A stretch of DNA of 64,000 nt from JABDQA01 sp963759125 (lineage in GTDB: Bacteria; Desulfobacterota; Desulfobulbia; Desulfobulbales; Desulfocapsaceae). A model generated the notes under the pieces. The model was not told the origin of the DNA, searched no databases, and saw nothing but the letters and a program-made list of their open reading frames with translations. The position numbers were made by a program, and so were the translations under genes. Where the stretch lies: NCBI GenBank assembly GCA_963759125.1, contig CAVWXN010000004.1:124001-188000 (forward strand), written 5' to 3'. Each line of letters begins with the position of its first letter. Position 1 is the first letter of the stretch. This document shows positions 37,722 through 46,478 of this stretch, piece by piece.

Positions 37722-38625
37722 ATGAAAATTCCTAGTGACGTGTTGACTGCACCCAAAACTGATTCTATAGACTTGTCCCGGCTGGAGTGGACGATGATAA
37801 ACGTCAACGAACCGCTGCAGCAGGGTGACGCCCATCTCATCAGCCTTGCCAACGGAATAAACCTGCTTATCGATGCTAGGACCGCGGGACCTGGCGGAAA
37901 ATTCGCTGCTGCCGTTTCTTGAGAAGCGCTCGATAACCTCACTCGATCTGGTCTTCATCAGCCACGCCCATGTTGATCACTACGGCGGGCTCGATGCGTT
38001 GCTGGACCACAATATCGAGCTGAAAAAACTCTATTTCAATCTTCCCGACCGGGAACGGTGTGAGCGTGAAGTACCGTGGGGCTGTGATTATGATGATGTA
38101 CAGAGAATTCGAAAGAGATTGTCCTCCCGGGGGATCGAGCTCACCCGGGCGCGAACAGGCTGGCGTCAGCAAATCGGCGACCAGAGCCAGCTCGAAATCA
38201 TTTATGCGTTTGATGGGGCTACCCCTGCGCTTGACAAGGCCGATATCAATGATACGTCGTTGATCATGAAGCTCCATCATGGCGACTTCAGTTTTCTATT
38301 CACCGGAGATCTCAACGAAGATGTCGGCTCCTACCTGGCAGAGCGTTCCGATAAACTCTCTGCCGACGTGTTGAAAATACCTCACCACGGTATCGAGCCG
38401 ATAGCCCCCGAAAAATTTTTTGAAAAGGTTGCCCCCCGCTGCGGGCTGGTGTCGGCTCCCGGGGAATTCTGGCGGGGCAAGATGGGAACCAGAATCAGGA
38501 ACTGGTTTGCTGAGCGCAACATCCCGGTATACGTCAGCGGAATTTTGGGCCACGTGAGCGTCATCGTCGATGACGGAGCACTTAAAATACGACCGGAGCT
38601 TGCTGAAATCGACCAGGCGAAGTAA
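37722..38625 (+). pseudogene. MBL-fold hydrolase (ComEC C-terminal-like), one extra base
   Basis: About 300 residues when repaired. N-terminal strand pair WTMINVNEPLQQGDAHLISL, frame break near 37877-37880 (LLIDA to GPRDLAENSLLPF), then the zinc motif FISHAHVDHYGGLDALL, a later FLFTGDLNEDVG and KIPHHGIEPIAPE. The layout matches the DNA-internalisation-related (ComEC/Rec2 C-terminal) metallo-beta-lactamase domain occurring as a stand-alone protein. No membrane part. Substrate unknown. Confidence 0.78.
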
Positions 38626-38684
38626 AGGAAGGGACAGCACTGTAAATTGCAGGTACTCTCCAACCACATAACAGTGACCGAATC

Positions 38685-39821
38685 ATGCCCATTCCAGCAT
38701 TGACCCCCGAGGGCTGTTCCGACCGGCGCAGCCGTCTCGCCCAGGTTTTTGACGGTGATCTGATCATCATCTCCAACCCGAGAAATCTCTACTATTACGC
38801 GGGCTTTCTGCCTCCGTTTCCTTCCCTGGCGCAGTGGGGACCGGCCTATTTGCTGCTCGAGGTGAATGAGGGCGAGACTACGCTGCTCTGTCACAACTTT
38901 GCCGAAGCGGCGGCAGAGAAGTCTTATACCGATACAATGGAAATCTGGGGCTGGTACGACGGTATCAAGAACCCGGACCAGGAGATTTTCTCCCAGGGGG
39001 CCAGGATCCTTGGTGAGCTTATTCGGTCAAGGTACAGATCCGCTAGAATCGGCATCGAGTCGGGTTCATTTCCGCTGATTCCCGGTTTGAGTCCGAAGAA
39101 GTGCAGTGATGTGTCGTCACTCATAGCGAGGCAGCGACGAGCAAAGTACCCCGATGAACTGGCCTGTATCCGGTCCGCCCAGGAGGCGGCCCTGGCCGGA
39201 CATCTGGCAGCCCGCCGGGAGATACGGGCGGGAATCAGCGAGATCGAGCTGTTCAATCTTATCTGCGGAGCAGTGACCGAGGCGGCGGGTGTTCCGGCCA
39301 TGCTGATCGGTGACATCATCAGCGGCCCCCGGACCCTTGAGATTTCAGGCGGGCCAACCAGACGGGTCATAGAGCGGGGCGATACGGTAATTCTTGACCT
39401 CAGTCCGGTGGTGGGCGGCTATCGGGCCGACTATACGACGACCATCATCGTCGATGCGGCCCCCGATCGGCGGCAGCTTGATCTGGAAACGGCGCTGCAG
39501 GCAGCCCTGGCTGAGGGAAAGGAAAAGCTCTGGAAGGGAAGCAGGGCCGCAGACATCTATTGGGCGGTGAAAGGCAGCATGGAACAGTATGGCTTCGGGG
39601 ACGGCTTTACCCACCATGCCGGGCACGGCCTTGGACTCGGTCATCCCGAAGCTCCTTTTTTCGTTCCGCATAGCAACGAGGAACTTGTGCAAGGTGATGT
39701 CGTGACGCTGGAACCCGGATGCTACGAGCCGGGGTGCAGCGGACGGATCGAGCATGTCTTTCTGGTAACCGAAAATGGTCCCGAGCAGTTGACCCGCCAC
39801 GATACACGCTTTACCCTGTGA
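38685..39821 (+). CDS. M24 family Xaa-Pro aminopeptidase-like
   Basis: 378 residues: N-terminal creatinase-like domain (1-150) and C-terminal pita-bread domain. Metal ligands are visible: Asp in VILDLSP, Asp in YRADYTTT, His in HHAGHGLGLGHPEAP, Glu in TLEPGCYEPG and Glu in RIEHVFLV. Members remove N-terminal residues before proline or act as creatinase/DMSP-lyase-like enzymes; the substrate here is undetermined. It starts 59 bases after the MBL gene, same strand. Confidence 0.88.
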   Translation: MPIPALTPEGCSDRRSRLAQVFDGDLIIISNPRNLYYYAGFLPPFPSLAQWGPAYLLLEVNEGETTLLCHNFAEAAAEKSYTDTMEIWGWYDGIKNPDQEIFSQGARILGELIRSRYRSARIGIESGSFPLIPGLSPKKCSDVSSLIARQRRAKYPDELACIRSAQEAALAGHLAARREIRAGISEIELFNLICGAVTEAAGVPAMLIGDIISGPRTLEISGGPTRRVIERGDTVILDLSPVVGGYRADYTTTIIVDAAPDRRQLDLETALQAALAEGKEKLWKGSRAADIYWAVKGSMEQYGFGDGFTHHAGHGLGLGHPEAPFFVPHSNEELVQGDVVTLEPGCYEPGCSGRIEHVFLVTENGPEQLTRHDTRFTL

Positions 39822-39890
39822 GCGTTGTCAGGCAAAACCCGGAAGACAGACCGGTATCGATTGGACAATAAGGTAACGAACGGTTAGATA

Positions 39891-40235
39891 ATGAAACTCA
39901 ATGACCCTTTCGGGCGCCTGGAGCGGCGGCATCAGGTCAGCTACGAAGCGGTACGCGAATCCCTGAACCGTAACAATATCGACACTGCCGAAGGTGCCCG
40001 GACAATCATCAAAGACACGAAAAAACGGGCGCTGAAATTGGTCGTCGCGGCCATTGCTGCAGCGCTGCTGACCTATCTGCTGCTGCCCAAAGCCTTGCTG
40101 GTCGTTGGTGGAGTGATTGTTCTGGCTGTTGCCTGGGTGATCGCCTGGACGATCAACGGCGAACGCTACATCAATCGCTATATCGAAGAGGAACTCTCCG
40201 GCGGCAAGAAGGAAACTGACGCCGCCGGGACGTAA
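39891..40235 (+). CDS. Small two-helix membrane protein, unknown function
   Basis: 114 residues. Charged N-terminal half (RLERRHQVSYEAVRESLNRN), then two membrane helices (LKLVVAAIAAALLTYLLLPK and ALLVVGGVIVLAVAWVIAWT), then an acidic/basic tail. Downstream of the M24 peptidase by 69 bases. No family recognised. Confidence 0.65.
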   Translation: MKLNDPFGRLERRHQVSYEAVRESLNRNNIDTAEGARTIIKDTKKRALKLVVAAIAAALLTYLLLPKALLVVGGVIVLAVAWVIAWTINGERYINRYIEEELSGGKKETDAAGT

Positions 40236-40254
40236 GAGTCAATTCTGGGGTTGA

Positions 40255-40623
40255 TCACTTTTCCGATTTGACCAAGCGCGGGGCCCAGAACAGCATACCC
40301 TCCCTCTCGTATTCCTCCTGGAACTGCTCTCCAGACCACTTTTTGACCTGATCAAGATAGCCGTGGCGCATGACCTTGAAGGAGATGGTATCGGCTTTGC
40401 CAAAAGATGAGGAATTCATCTGGGTGATGCCTTCGTACGGGGTGACACCGAGGTAGAGCCAGGGCGCGTCTTCGGTTTGATAGTCGTCGGCGACCCGGTA
40501 GACGATGTGGGAGCCTTCCGGATCGGTGTGAATTTTTATTTTCACCGCCTCCTTCGAGGCACATGAACTGAGCAGGACCGCTGCTGCGGTGAGGCATATC
40601 AGGATGAGGAGGTGCTTTGTCAT
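40255..40623 (-). CDS. Small lipoprotein with PEGA-like domain
   Basis: 122 residues. Lipobox AAAVLLSSC near residue 21, followed by IKIHTDPEGSHIVYRV, a beta-strand/turn typical of PEGA-type domains in envelope proteins. It is 33 bases downstream of a second, similar lipoprotein; the two look like diverged duplicates. Confidence 0.75.
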   Translation of the reverse strand: MTKHLLILICLTAAAVLLSSCASKEAVKIKIHTDPEGSHIVYRVADDYQTEDAPWLYLGVTPYEGITQMNSSSFGKADTISFKVMRHGYLDQVKKWSGEQFQEEYEREGMLFWAPRLVKSEK

Positions 40624-40656
40624 AGGGCTACCGTATTTTCGAATTGTCGCTTTAAA

Positions 40657-41007
40657 TCACTCTTTTTCCAGCTCACTGTGCACGTCGATGGCCTGGGCCC
40701 GGGCTTCGGCTTCGGTTTTGTGCCGCCTGTTTACCCAAAAGGAGGTGATGGCATAGTGATAGCCGTCCTTCTGCAGCTGGACAGTGACCTTTTCCGATTC
40801 TTTTCCTCTCCAGACCACCTGCGCAGGTGTCCGACCCAGGTTGGTGTTGTCCTTGAGGTTGACGATCTCAGCCCCTTCCGGTGTGCTGTTGATGTTGGCA
40901 GCGCCATATTTGGTTCCGCCGGCACAGCCGGCGACCAGTAGCATCAGCGCTCCAGCCAGTAGTGTTGAAATAAGGTGTCGAACTGTTCCGCTCTCTGATC
41001 TTTTCAT
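40657..41007 (-). CDS. Small lipoprotein, paralogue of the next
   Basis: 116 residues from the ATG at 41007: MKRSESGTVRHLISTLLAGA, lipobox LLVAGC, then NINSTPEGAEIVNLKDNTNL and GRTPAQVVWRGKESEKVTVQ, again PEGA-like. A longer frame to 41184 reads through the tRNA fragment and is not real. Its promoter region now borders the integrated island, so its expression may have changed after the insertion. Confidence 0.75.
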   Translation of the reverse strand: MKRSESGTVRHLISTLLAGALMLLVAGCAGGTKYGAANINSTPEGAEIVNLKDNTNLGRTPAQVVWRGKESEKVTVQLQKDGYHYAITSFWVNRRHKTEAEARAQAIDVHSELEKE

Positions 41008-41092
41008 GGTCTGGGTCGTTGCAAGAGTTGGGAGGTTTCTCCGGGCTGTTGGCTTGTCCGGGTGGTCATGATGCATAGCTTCACACTGTCCG

Positions 41093-41139
41093 ATGGCGCG
41101 CCCGGAGGGATTCGAACCCCCGACACCCAGGTTCGAAGC
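41093..41139 (-). repeat. attL: 3' part of tRNA-Arg(TCG), 47-bp direct repeat
   Basis: Exact copy of 52601-52647, which is the 3' part (anticodon arm to CCA) of the intact tRNA-Arg on the minus strand. It stops abruptly inside the anticodon stem and is followed by unrelated sequence. This is how the far end of a tRNA-integrated element looks. Confidence 0.93.
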
Positions 41140-41521
41140 AATCGAGCACTCCGTAGTTAGCACCAGCCCAATAAACCAAAACAAATCAGTATAATATGTA
41201 GGGCAAGACGCTGTATTAATGTTGTCGAAAGAGTACCAGCTAAGTCCAAAATGGTCAACTTTTAGAGAGAATTTGGGACAATCAACGTCCTGTCGATCTG
41301 TCGAGTGCTCAATAATTACTGAAAAATACTGAAGAGATTATAATATCCTCCCCTGTGGATCATCACCTGCCCAGACTCGAGACTCTGCGTCGAGATGCAG
41401 AGTCGTGTCATGTAGGTCTGAATTTATAAATATGGTTATTCATGCACTCAGAGGAGAAGAGCCGGGTGCATATCAGCATGTCAAATCATCTTTATTAGCA
41501 GAGTTATCAAATATCAAGAAA
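41140..41521. other. Left end of island, no gene
   Basis: AT-rich, gene-free. GACTCTGC (41381-41388) and GCAGAGTC (41397-41404) form a small hairpin. Nothing else recognised. Confidence 0.4.
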
Positions 41522-42283
41522 CTATTTTTGTTCGTTATGATCGATTAAGAATTGCTGATGAATAAAACCTGCGCGATAGAGGAGGAATAACAATTCAATC
41601 TGAGAGATTATAGCTGTTATTAAGATGGTTTCTTCTTCTGAAAAATCTGTCTTAGGCAATATACAAACCGTGCGCACATCAAGATTTTTCTGGCGCGAAC
41701 ATACTATTCTCAATCCTTCGATATGCAGATTTTCAAGAATCTCTCTATTGCCCATGGTGGATGATGGCAGTACTCGGTGTGGGCGTACAGCATCATATTC
41801 CTTTATTGTTCGGCAGTTGTGGCGACTGATGATGCGGACGACAGCCCAGGTGGTACCTGCAACCATCATGGTTTTGGCAACCAGATGATCGATGTAACGC
41901 CTAAGTTCTCTGTTGGTTTGCGGATAACGTTCTACTCCACAGAGTGTCGCCTGAATCTCTTGGAGTTCTACGTTAACGGTGCCGATATAGTTGGTTACGT
42001 CAGCTAACCTCGACACCAACCTGGAGTTCTCTTCGCCGGAAGTTTCGACTTTTTCCTCATAGGCTCTTAGAGAGCGTTTGAAGCCCCCGAAGATAATGTA
42101 GGAAATTCCTAAAAGGATGATTATCAAAGTTGTTTCAATGATATCTTCTTCGATGATATATTCATCGGTAATTGCTACTCCGAACTGAATGATCAACGGG
42201 GTCACAATCATTAACAGTAAAAAAGAAGCCATGACCCCGAAATAAACAACAATGAGAAATCTAATCTGTTTAGCGGTTTTCAT
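41522..42283 (-). CDS. Membrane-anchored signalling-type protein, unknown
   Basis: 253 residues. Two membrane helices (residues about 8-36 and 48-68: FLIVVYFGVMASFLLLMIVT; TTLIIILLGISYIIFGG), a coiled-coil stretch (70-110), then a cytoplasmic alpha/beta region (about 120-245) with the size and strand pattern of a GAF-like domain (TWAVVRIISRHN, LRIVCSRQ, DVRTVCILPKTD). No kinase or cyclase motif. Probably a sensor or partner of the island's regulators; inference. Confidence 0.55.
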   Translation of the reverse strand: MKTAKQIRFLIVVYFGVMASFLLLMIVTPLIIQFGVAITDEYIIEEDIIETTLIIILLGISYIIFGGFKRSLRAYEEKVETSGEENSRLVSRLADVTNYIGTVNVELQEIQATLCGVERYPQTNRELRRYIDHLVAKTMMVAGTTWAVVRIISRHNCRTIKEYDAVRPHRVLPSSTMGNREILENLHIEGLRIVCSRQKNLDVRTVCILPKTDFSEEETILITAIISQIELLFLLYRAGFIHQQFLIDHNEQK

Positions 42284-42615
42284 ATTTTCTCATTTTTCTT
42301 GTTTAGAATTTGTATTTCTTGATACGGCTCAGATTCACCGGAATGTTATAAATTATGAAAGAAAATGAGACCAATAATCTTCCCGGATCTGAGGTTTTCT
42401 GCTTCAGTTTAGCCGGCCTGATGCCAGAATCTTGTATCGGCTTCAACCCGAGTTTCTTTCTCATGTACTGCTCCGCTGTTGGCTCCCACCTCCTTTTTAA
42501 CCTTGAATAATATGATTAAAATTGAGTCATCGTAATTTCTTGGGAAAGCCTAAATGTTGAGTGATAAGCCTTGTTAAAAGAGGATATTTTTCAATTATCT
42601 TAGTCTTTATGCCCT
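42284..42615. other. Divergent intergenic region in island
   Basis: Promoters for the membrane protein (minus) and the Cys-rich protein (plus) must lie here; none is clear. No repeat recognised. Confidence 0.35.
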
Positions 42616-42978
42616 ATGGACACCTTCTTTAAATCCTGCAATTCCTGTGAAAAAGTGTGGCTCCGCCGGGAAGATTTCCTGACCGATCCCAAGACAGCAA
42701 TTGTCGGTTACCAGGGAGGGGTCCTCGGGCCCGAGGAGGGCTTTTTCTACATCAATCATCTGGAGGAAGACTGTTTGACGACCCTGGCTATTATGGTTCG
42801 GGAATTCGCGGATCTCTACGAAGGACCGCTGTTGGAAAAGCACCGAACGGGAGCTGACCCCTGTCCCAATCATTGCTATTACAAAGACAACTTTGATGAT
42901 CGACCTGAGCTGTGTGAGTGCAAATTCGTGAGATTTGTAATGCAGAAGATCAAAGATTGGCCCAAGAAATCTTTCTAA
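42616..42978 (+). CDS. Cys-rich protein, possible metal-binding, unknown
   Basis: 120 residues with eight or so cysteines: CNSCEKVW near the N terminus, CLTTLAIM in the middle, CPNHCYYKDN and ELCECKF near the end. The paired CxxC/CxxxC spacing suggests Zn or Fe-S binding. There is a Gly/Glu segment (VGYQGGVLGPEEGFFYINH). It is the only plus-strand gene of the island. Family not recognised. Confidence 0.6.
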   Translation: MDTFFKSCNSCEKVWLRREDFLTDPKTAIVGYQGGVLGPEEGFFYINHLEEDCLTTLAIMVREFADLYEGPLLEKHRTGADPCPNHCYYKDNFDDRPELCECKFVRFVMQKIKDWPKKSF

Positions 42979-43043
42979 GTCGATTACCCGAAGCCAAGCT
43001 CAGCGATTGCATTTACAGCAGCCCGGTGGTGAGTGCCAAACGA

Positions 43044-43931
43044 TTATCGTAGAATGAGCAGGGATGACTCGGTACCGCTCAACAGTTTTTCCACAGAGCG
43101 CGGATGGAAGAGCCTGCTCAGCAACGATTTCTTTCCCATCCATAAAGCCACAAGGTTTTCCTGCGCCGCTTGAGCTGCAAATGTTGCCAATCGATTTTCC
43201 TCTACAAAACGGACCAGCGCATTTATTTTATTTGCAGCATAGTATTTTATAATCTCCCCCATCTTGCTGTCGACATTGCTCGCCAATGTATCCTGCGTGG
43301 TCAGACCTATGATCTCCAAATCTGCGTCATAGAGCGTCACCATTTGGTTAATCAACTCAAGTGAAGGCTGACTGATGTTGTCGTGATCAAGACAGGCGAC
43401 TATCCTGCGTGGTTTTTTCGATTCCGCAACCATCAATACCGAGGTGTCCGCTTCAAATAAAATTTTCTTTACTGATTTTGCCAGTACTCCACCAAATAGC
43501 GATATAGAATTTCCCAGCACAATGAGGTCACATTGAGAGTTACGCGCTTCGCTCAGAACTGCCTTGGCCGGGTTGCCGGGCCGTAAACGGGTATTTAGTT
43601 GTTTTATCGATCCGCGACAGACTTGCAAATCTTCCCAGAATCCGTTTTCCACCTCCACTAGTTCCGAGGTGACTACGCTATGATTGTATGGTGAATTGTC
43701 GGGACCGAAATGGTTCTGAAACATCTTCCGGTTTTCCCTGAGAGACTTGATCAGTGGGTGATCTTCAGCTTTTCTGTCTCCCTTAGCGAAGGGCATCTGG
43801 TCAGTGTTTACCGCTTCCGGCTCTATTCCCAATAAAGTGACATCGGCCCAGGTATTTGCTGCCAGCCTGGCAACCTCAGTCACCACGAAAGTGCTTTGGC
43901 TGGACGAATCAAGTGCGGCTAAAATTTTCAT
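43044..43931 (-). CDS. Tandem universal stress protein (two USP domains)
   Basis: 295 residues from the ATG at 43931 (MKILAALDSSSQSTFVVTEV), preceded by GGAGG. First USP domain about 1-165, with the nucleotide-binding-like tail DLIVLGNSISLFGGVLAKSV; second domain about 168-295 (RRIVACLDHDNISQPSLELI), ending without a clear ATP motif. Last gene of the sigma-54-controlled island operon. Confidence 0.82.
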   Translation of the reverse strand: MKILAALDSSSQSTFVVTEVARLAANTWADVTLLGIEPEAVNTDQMPFAKGDRKAEDHPLIKSLRENRKMFQNHFGPDNSPYNHSVVTSELVEVENGFWEDLQVCRGSIKQLNTRLRPGNPAKAVLSEARNSQCDLIVLGNSISLFGGVLAKSVKKILFEADTSVLMVAESKKPRRIVACLDHDNISQPSLELINQMVTLYDADLEIIGLTTQDTLASNVDSKMGEIIKYYAANKINALVRFVEENRLATFAAQAAQENLVALWMGKKSLLSRLFHPRSVEKLLSGTESSLLILR

Positions 43932-43944
43932 GTCTGCCTCCTTC

Positions 43945-44763
43945 TCAAAGCATACCGATTCGCTGCCGGCAAAACAGAATCGGAGAGGGAGTATCACTTA
44001 ATAGTTCGGCCAGTCCATTGTGCCGCTCCGGTTCAGAGGGCAGACTGGTGGCTACCAGACTGTATTCTTCTATCTGGGTTGCCAGATCCCTCGGAGTTCC
44101 CTGAAGTGCCAGCTTTTTCTCAGGCTTCCAGCCTGTACCGTGGAAAATCTCATCAGCTTCGTTGAAAAGCTCAGGCTCAGAATAGATTGGTTCAAGTGGT
44201 CCTGAATCGATAATCTTGATGTATAGAAGATCAAAACGTACATTGCTTCCATTAAATAATTTCATTAGGGCAGGGAGCAGTGTGTTGGCAGGGGCTGCAT
44301 CACCGGTAATTATAAGAATTTTATTCAGATCTATCAGGTTGCGCGCAATTATTACCGAACAGGGCAGTTTACGGTAAAGCCAGGAGCAAGTCCGTTGCAA
44401 CAGCACGGATTTCTCAAATCGTGATATCGAACCCTCGACAAAAAGGTCATAGGCGCCCTCAAGCAGATTATCCAAGATTGCCTCGTCACGGTCGCCATAA
44501 ATTACCTGGAGTCTTGATAGTTTGGCGTATACCGACCTTTCGGATTCAATCAGCTTGTTCATTGCTTCCTGTTCAACATCAAGCAGACCGTTCTCCCAGG
44601 TTTGCCGCACCCACCCCACAGCGGGAGCCTTATCCCCTTCTTCGGGCTCTTTTACAAAAATCGGCTGTATCTCCATGGCAAACATTTTGGAGAGGCGACA
44701 GGCATAATTCATCGCGATTACCGACGCCAGGTCCGGGTAGACAGAAACCAGTGCTTTAATCAT
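43945..44763 (-). CDS. Universal stress protein-like, tandem domains
   Basis: 272 residues from the ATG at 44763 (MIKALVSVYPDLASVIAMNY), with GGTGAGG upstream. The first half reads like a USP alpha/beta domain (YGDRDEAILDNLLEGAYDLF, VEGSISRFEKSVLLQRTCSW); the second half (NKILIITGDAAPANTLLPAL) repeats the fold. Paralogue of the next gene, 13 bases away. Confidence 0.75.
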   Translation of the reverse strand: MIKALVSVYPDLASVIAMNYACRLSKMFAMEIQPIFVKEPEEGDKAPAVGWVRQTWENGLLDVEQEAMNKLIESERSVYAKLSRLQVIYGDRDEAILDNLLEGAYDLFVEGSISRFEKSVLLQRTCSWLYRKLPCSVIIARNLIDLNKILIITGDAAPANTLLPALMKLFNGSNVRFDLLYIKIIDSGPLEPIYSEPELFNEADEIFHGTGWKPEKKLALQGTPRDLATQIEEYSLVATSLPSEPERHNGLAELLSDTPSPILFCRQRIGML

Positions 44764-44887
44764 AACGACAACCTCACCACACTGAACCTCAACATATCGC
44801 GACCATCGGCGACAATTCATGCAATTCAGAACAGTTATATTTATCAAAAGACATTGTAGCGGATCTTGGCCCCTGCAGATCTTTGCC

Positions 44888-45298
44888 TCACATGGATGTC
44901 GTGCTTGAGCGTTGGGATTCCTCTTTGTTCAGTGCTTCCAACGCCCGCCCGATTGTTATACGTATCTCATTTGATTTGAATGGTTTGGCGATAAAGTCGA
45001 AAGCCCCTTTGGTAAGTGATTCACGAGCCAGCTCCAGGGTGGCGTAACCGGTTATCAGAATAACTTTGGTCTTTTTCGACTTCTGAAATACATGGTTCAT
45101 CACTTGAATACCATCTATCTCGCGCATACGAATATCGCTGATAATGATATCGAAAGTTTTTTCTTCCAGACACGCTATCGCCTTACGTGGATCGGTGAAA
45201 ACTTCAACATGATGACCTTCTTTTACCAGCAATGTCTTGAGACGTTCTACGACGATAGGTTCATCGTCGAGAATGAGAATGCTGCGTGTTTCACTCAT
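44888..45298 (-). CDS. Single-domain response regulator
   Basis: 136 residues from the ATG at 45298, after GGAGG. A complete receiver domain: acidic pair LDDEP, phosphoryl Asp in IIISDIRMREIDG, Thr in ILITGYATLE and Lys in FIAKPFKSNE. There is no output domain. It lies between the permease and the USP pair in the operon, so it may relay or dampen signalling from the island's kinase. Confidence 0.88.
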   Translation of the reverse strand: MSETRSILILDDEPIVVERLKTLLVKEGHHVEVFTDPRKAIACLEEKTFDIIISDIRMREIDGIQVMNHVFQKSKKTKVILITGYATLELARESLTKGAFDFIAKPFKSNEIRITIGRALEALNKEESQRSSTTSM

Positions 45299-45338
45299 GG
45301 TATCCTCCTGGAACGTAAGCACCGCCTTTGGGCCACGG

Positions 45339-46457
45339 TTAAGCAGTTTCTTCGAGTCCGGTTATTTCGATGCTTGTTTGTCGTTGTATCAGAAGCGTTT
45401 TCTGAATTTTTCTGCGCTGCCGATATGCATTTACAACTTTAGCAAGAATTACCAGCGCTCCGGTAATACCGCTTGCAAAGAGGAAGAATTTACTGCCAAA
45501 GTTGAAATAACGATCGTATTCAGCGGCAAAACTGATGAATCCCAGCTGCCTCAGGTATACAGGAATGGCAATAATCCGACTGAAGACACACAACAGTATG
45601 ATCACGCTGGTTACCGCCCGGATATATTTTTCATTCACCACTTTGACGCCGTACACACCAAGGTGGATTCCGATCAGCGAGCCGAGATAAAGGAGCATGG
45701 TCAGGCGAATATCGACAAAACCCTGATAGGCATAGCTGATTGCCCCATACGCACCCATAAACAGTGCCAGAAAAAGCTCAGTGCCTGTGGCCACGGCAGT
45801 GGGGACGCCAAACACGTAGATCATTGCCGGAACGCCAATAAATCCGCCGACGCCGATGGTTCCCGCCAAGTAGCCGGTGCTGATGCCACCCGCCATCAGC
45901 ACCCAGAGACTGACTTTGGTGTCAGCTACGGGGAAATTGATTACCGGGGGTAAATTCAAGCGGGAGAAGAACTCGGCAATTTTCATGGACGGCCCGCTGT
46001 CGTCTTCTCCATTGCCCGATCTCAATAAATCTCGAAGCATTGAAATTGCCACCGTTGACAGAATCGTGGCAAATACCATGCTGATGTAGAGATTTGCCCA
46101 GGCGCTTCCACCCGCGCCATGGCCTCCACCGCCGCCCTTGAACAGATAACTATTGATCGCAACGGCGATTTGTATACCGACTATTGCCGTGATCAACATG
46201 AATGCCGCCAGCTTTTTGTCAACATTTCCGGCTGCGGCGTGCTTGCGCGAGCCAACCATCGCCTTGCCGAATTTATGGGTAATATTGCTTGCCACGGCAA
46301 TCACACCATCCACTCCCAGGTTCATCATGCCCGGGGTCATGAAAAATGCTCCTCCACTCCCAATGAAACCACTGAGAATCCCTCCGATGAATCCCAGTAA
46401 AACAACCTGGAGAGCGGTGGCGAAATTGATATCTATGTAGGTAATAAAAGCGTGCAT
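45339..46457 (-). CDS. TauE/SafE-family sulfite/sulfonate permease-like
   Basis: 372 residues with eight to nine membrane helices. The duplicated family motifs are GFIGGILSGFIGSGGAFFMTPG and AGTIGVGGFIGVPAMIYVFG. TauE/SafE members export sulfite, sulfoacetate or related sulfur compounds. A cytoplasmic basic tail (AYRQRRKIQKTLLIQRQ) follows. It lies 21 bases after the cytidylate-kinase-like gene. The substrate is inference from the family. Confidence 0.85.
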   Translation of the reverse strand: MHAFITYIDINFATALQVVLLGFIGGILSGFIGSGGAFFMTPGMMNLGVDGVIAVASNITHKFGKAMVGSRKHAAAGNVDKKLAAFMLITAIVGIQIAVAINSYLFKGGGGGHGAGGSAWANLYISMVFATILSTVAISMLRDLLRSGNGEDDSGPSMKIAEFFSRLNLPPVINFPVADTKVSLWVLMAGGISTGYLAGTIGVGGFIGVPAMIYVFGVPTAVATGTELFLALFMGAYGAISYAYQGFVDIRLTMLLYLGSLIGIHLGVYGVKVVNEKYIRAVTSVIILLCVFSRIIAIPVYLRQLGFISFAAEYDRYFNFGSKFFLFASGITGALVILAKVVNAYRQRRKIQKTLLIQRQTSIEITGLEETA

Positions 46458-46478
46458 AAAGTCACCTCGGGAAGATCT

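Noticed and set aside
41093..41139. tRNA gene on the minus strand
   Set aside because: Only the 3' part is present and the anticodon stem is cut; it is the attachment-site copy of the intact tRNA at 52602-52678.
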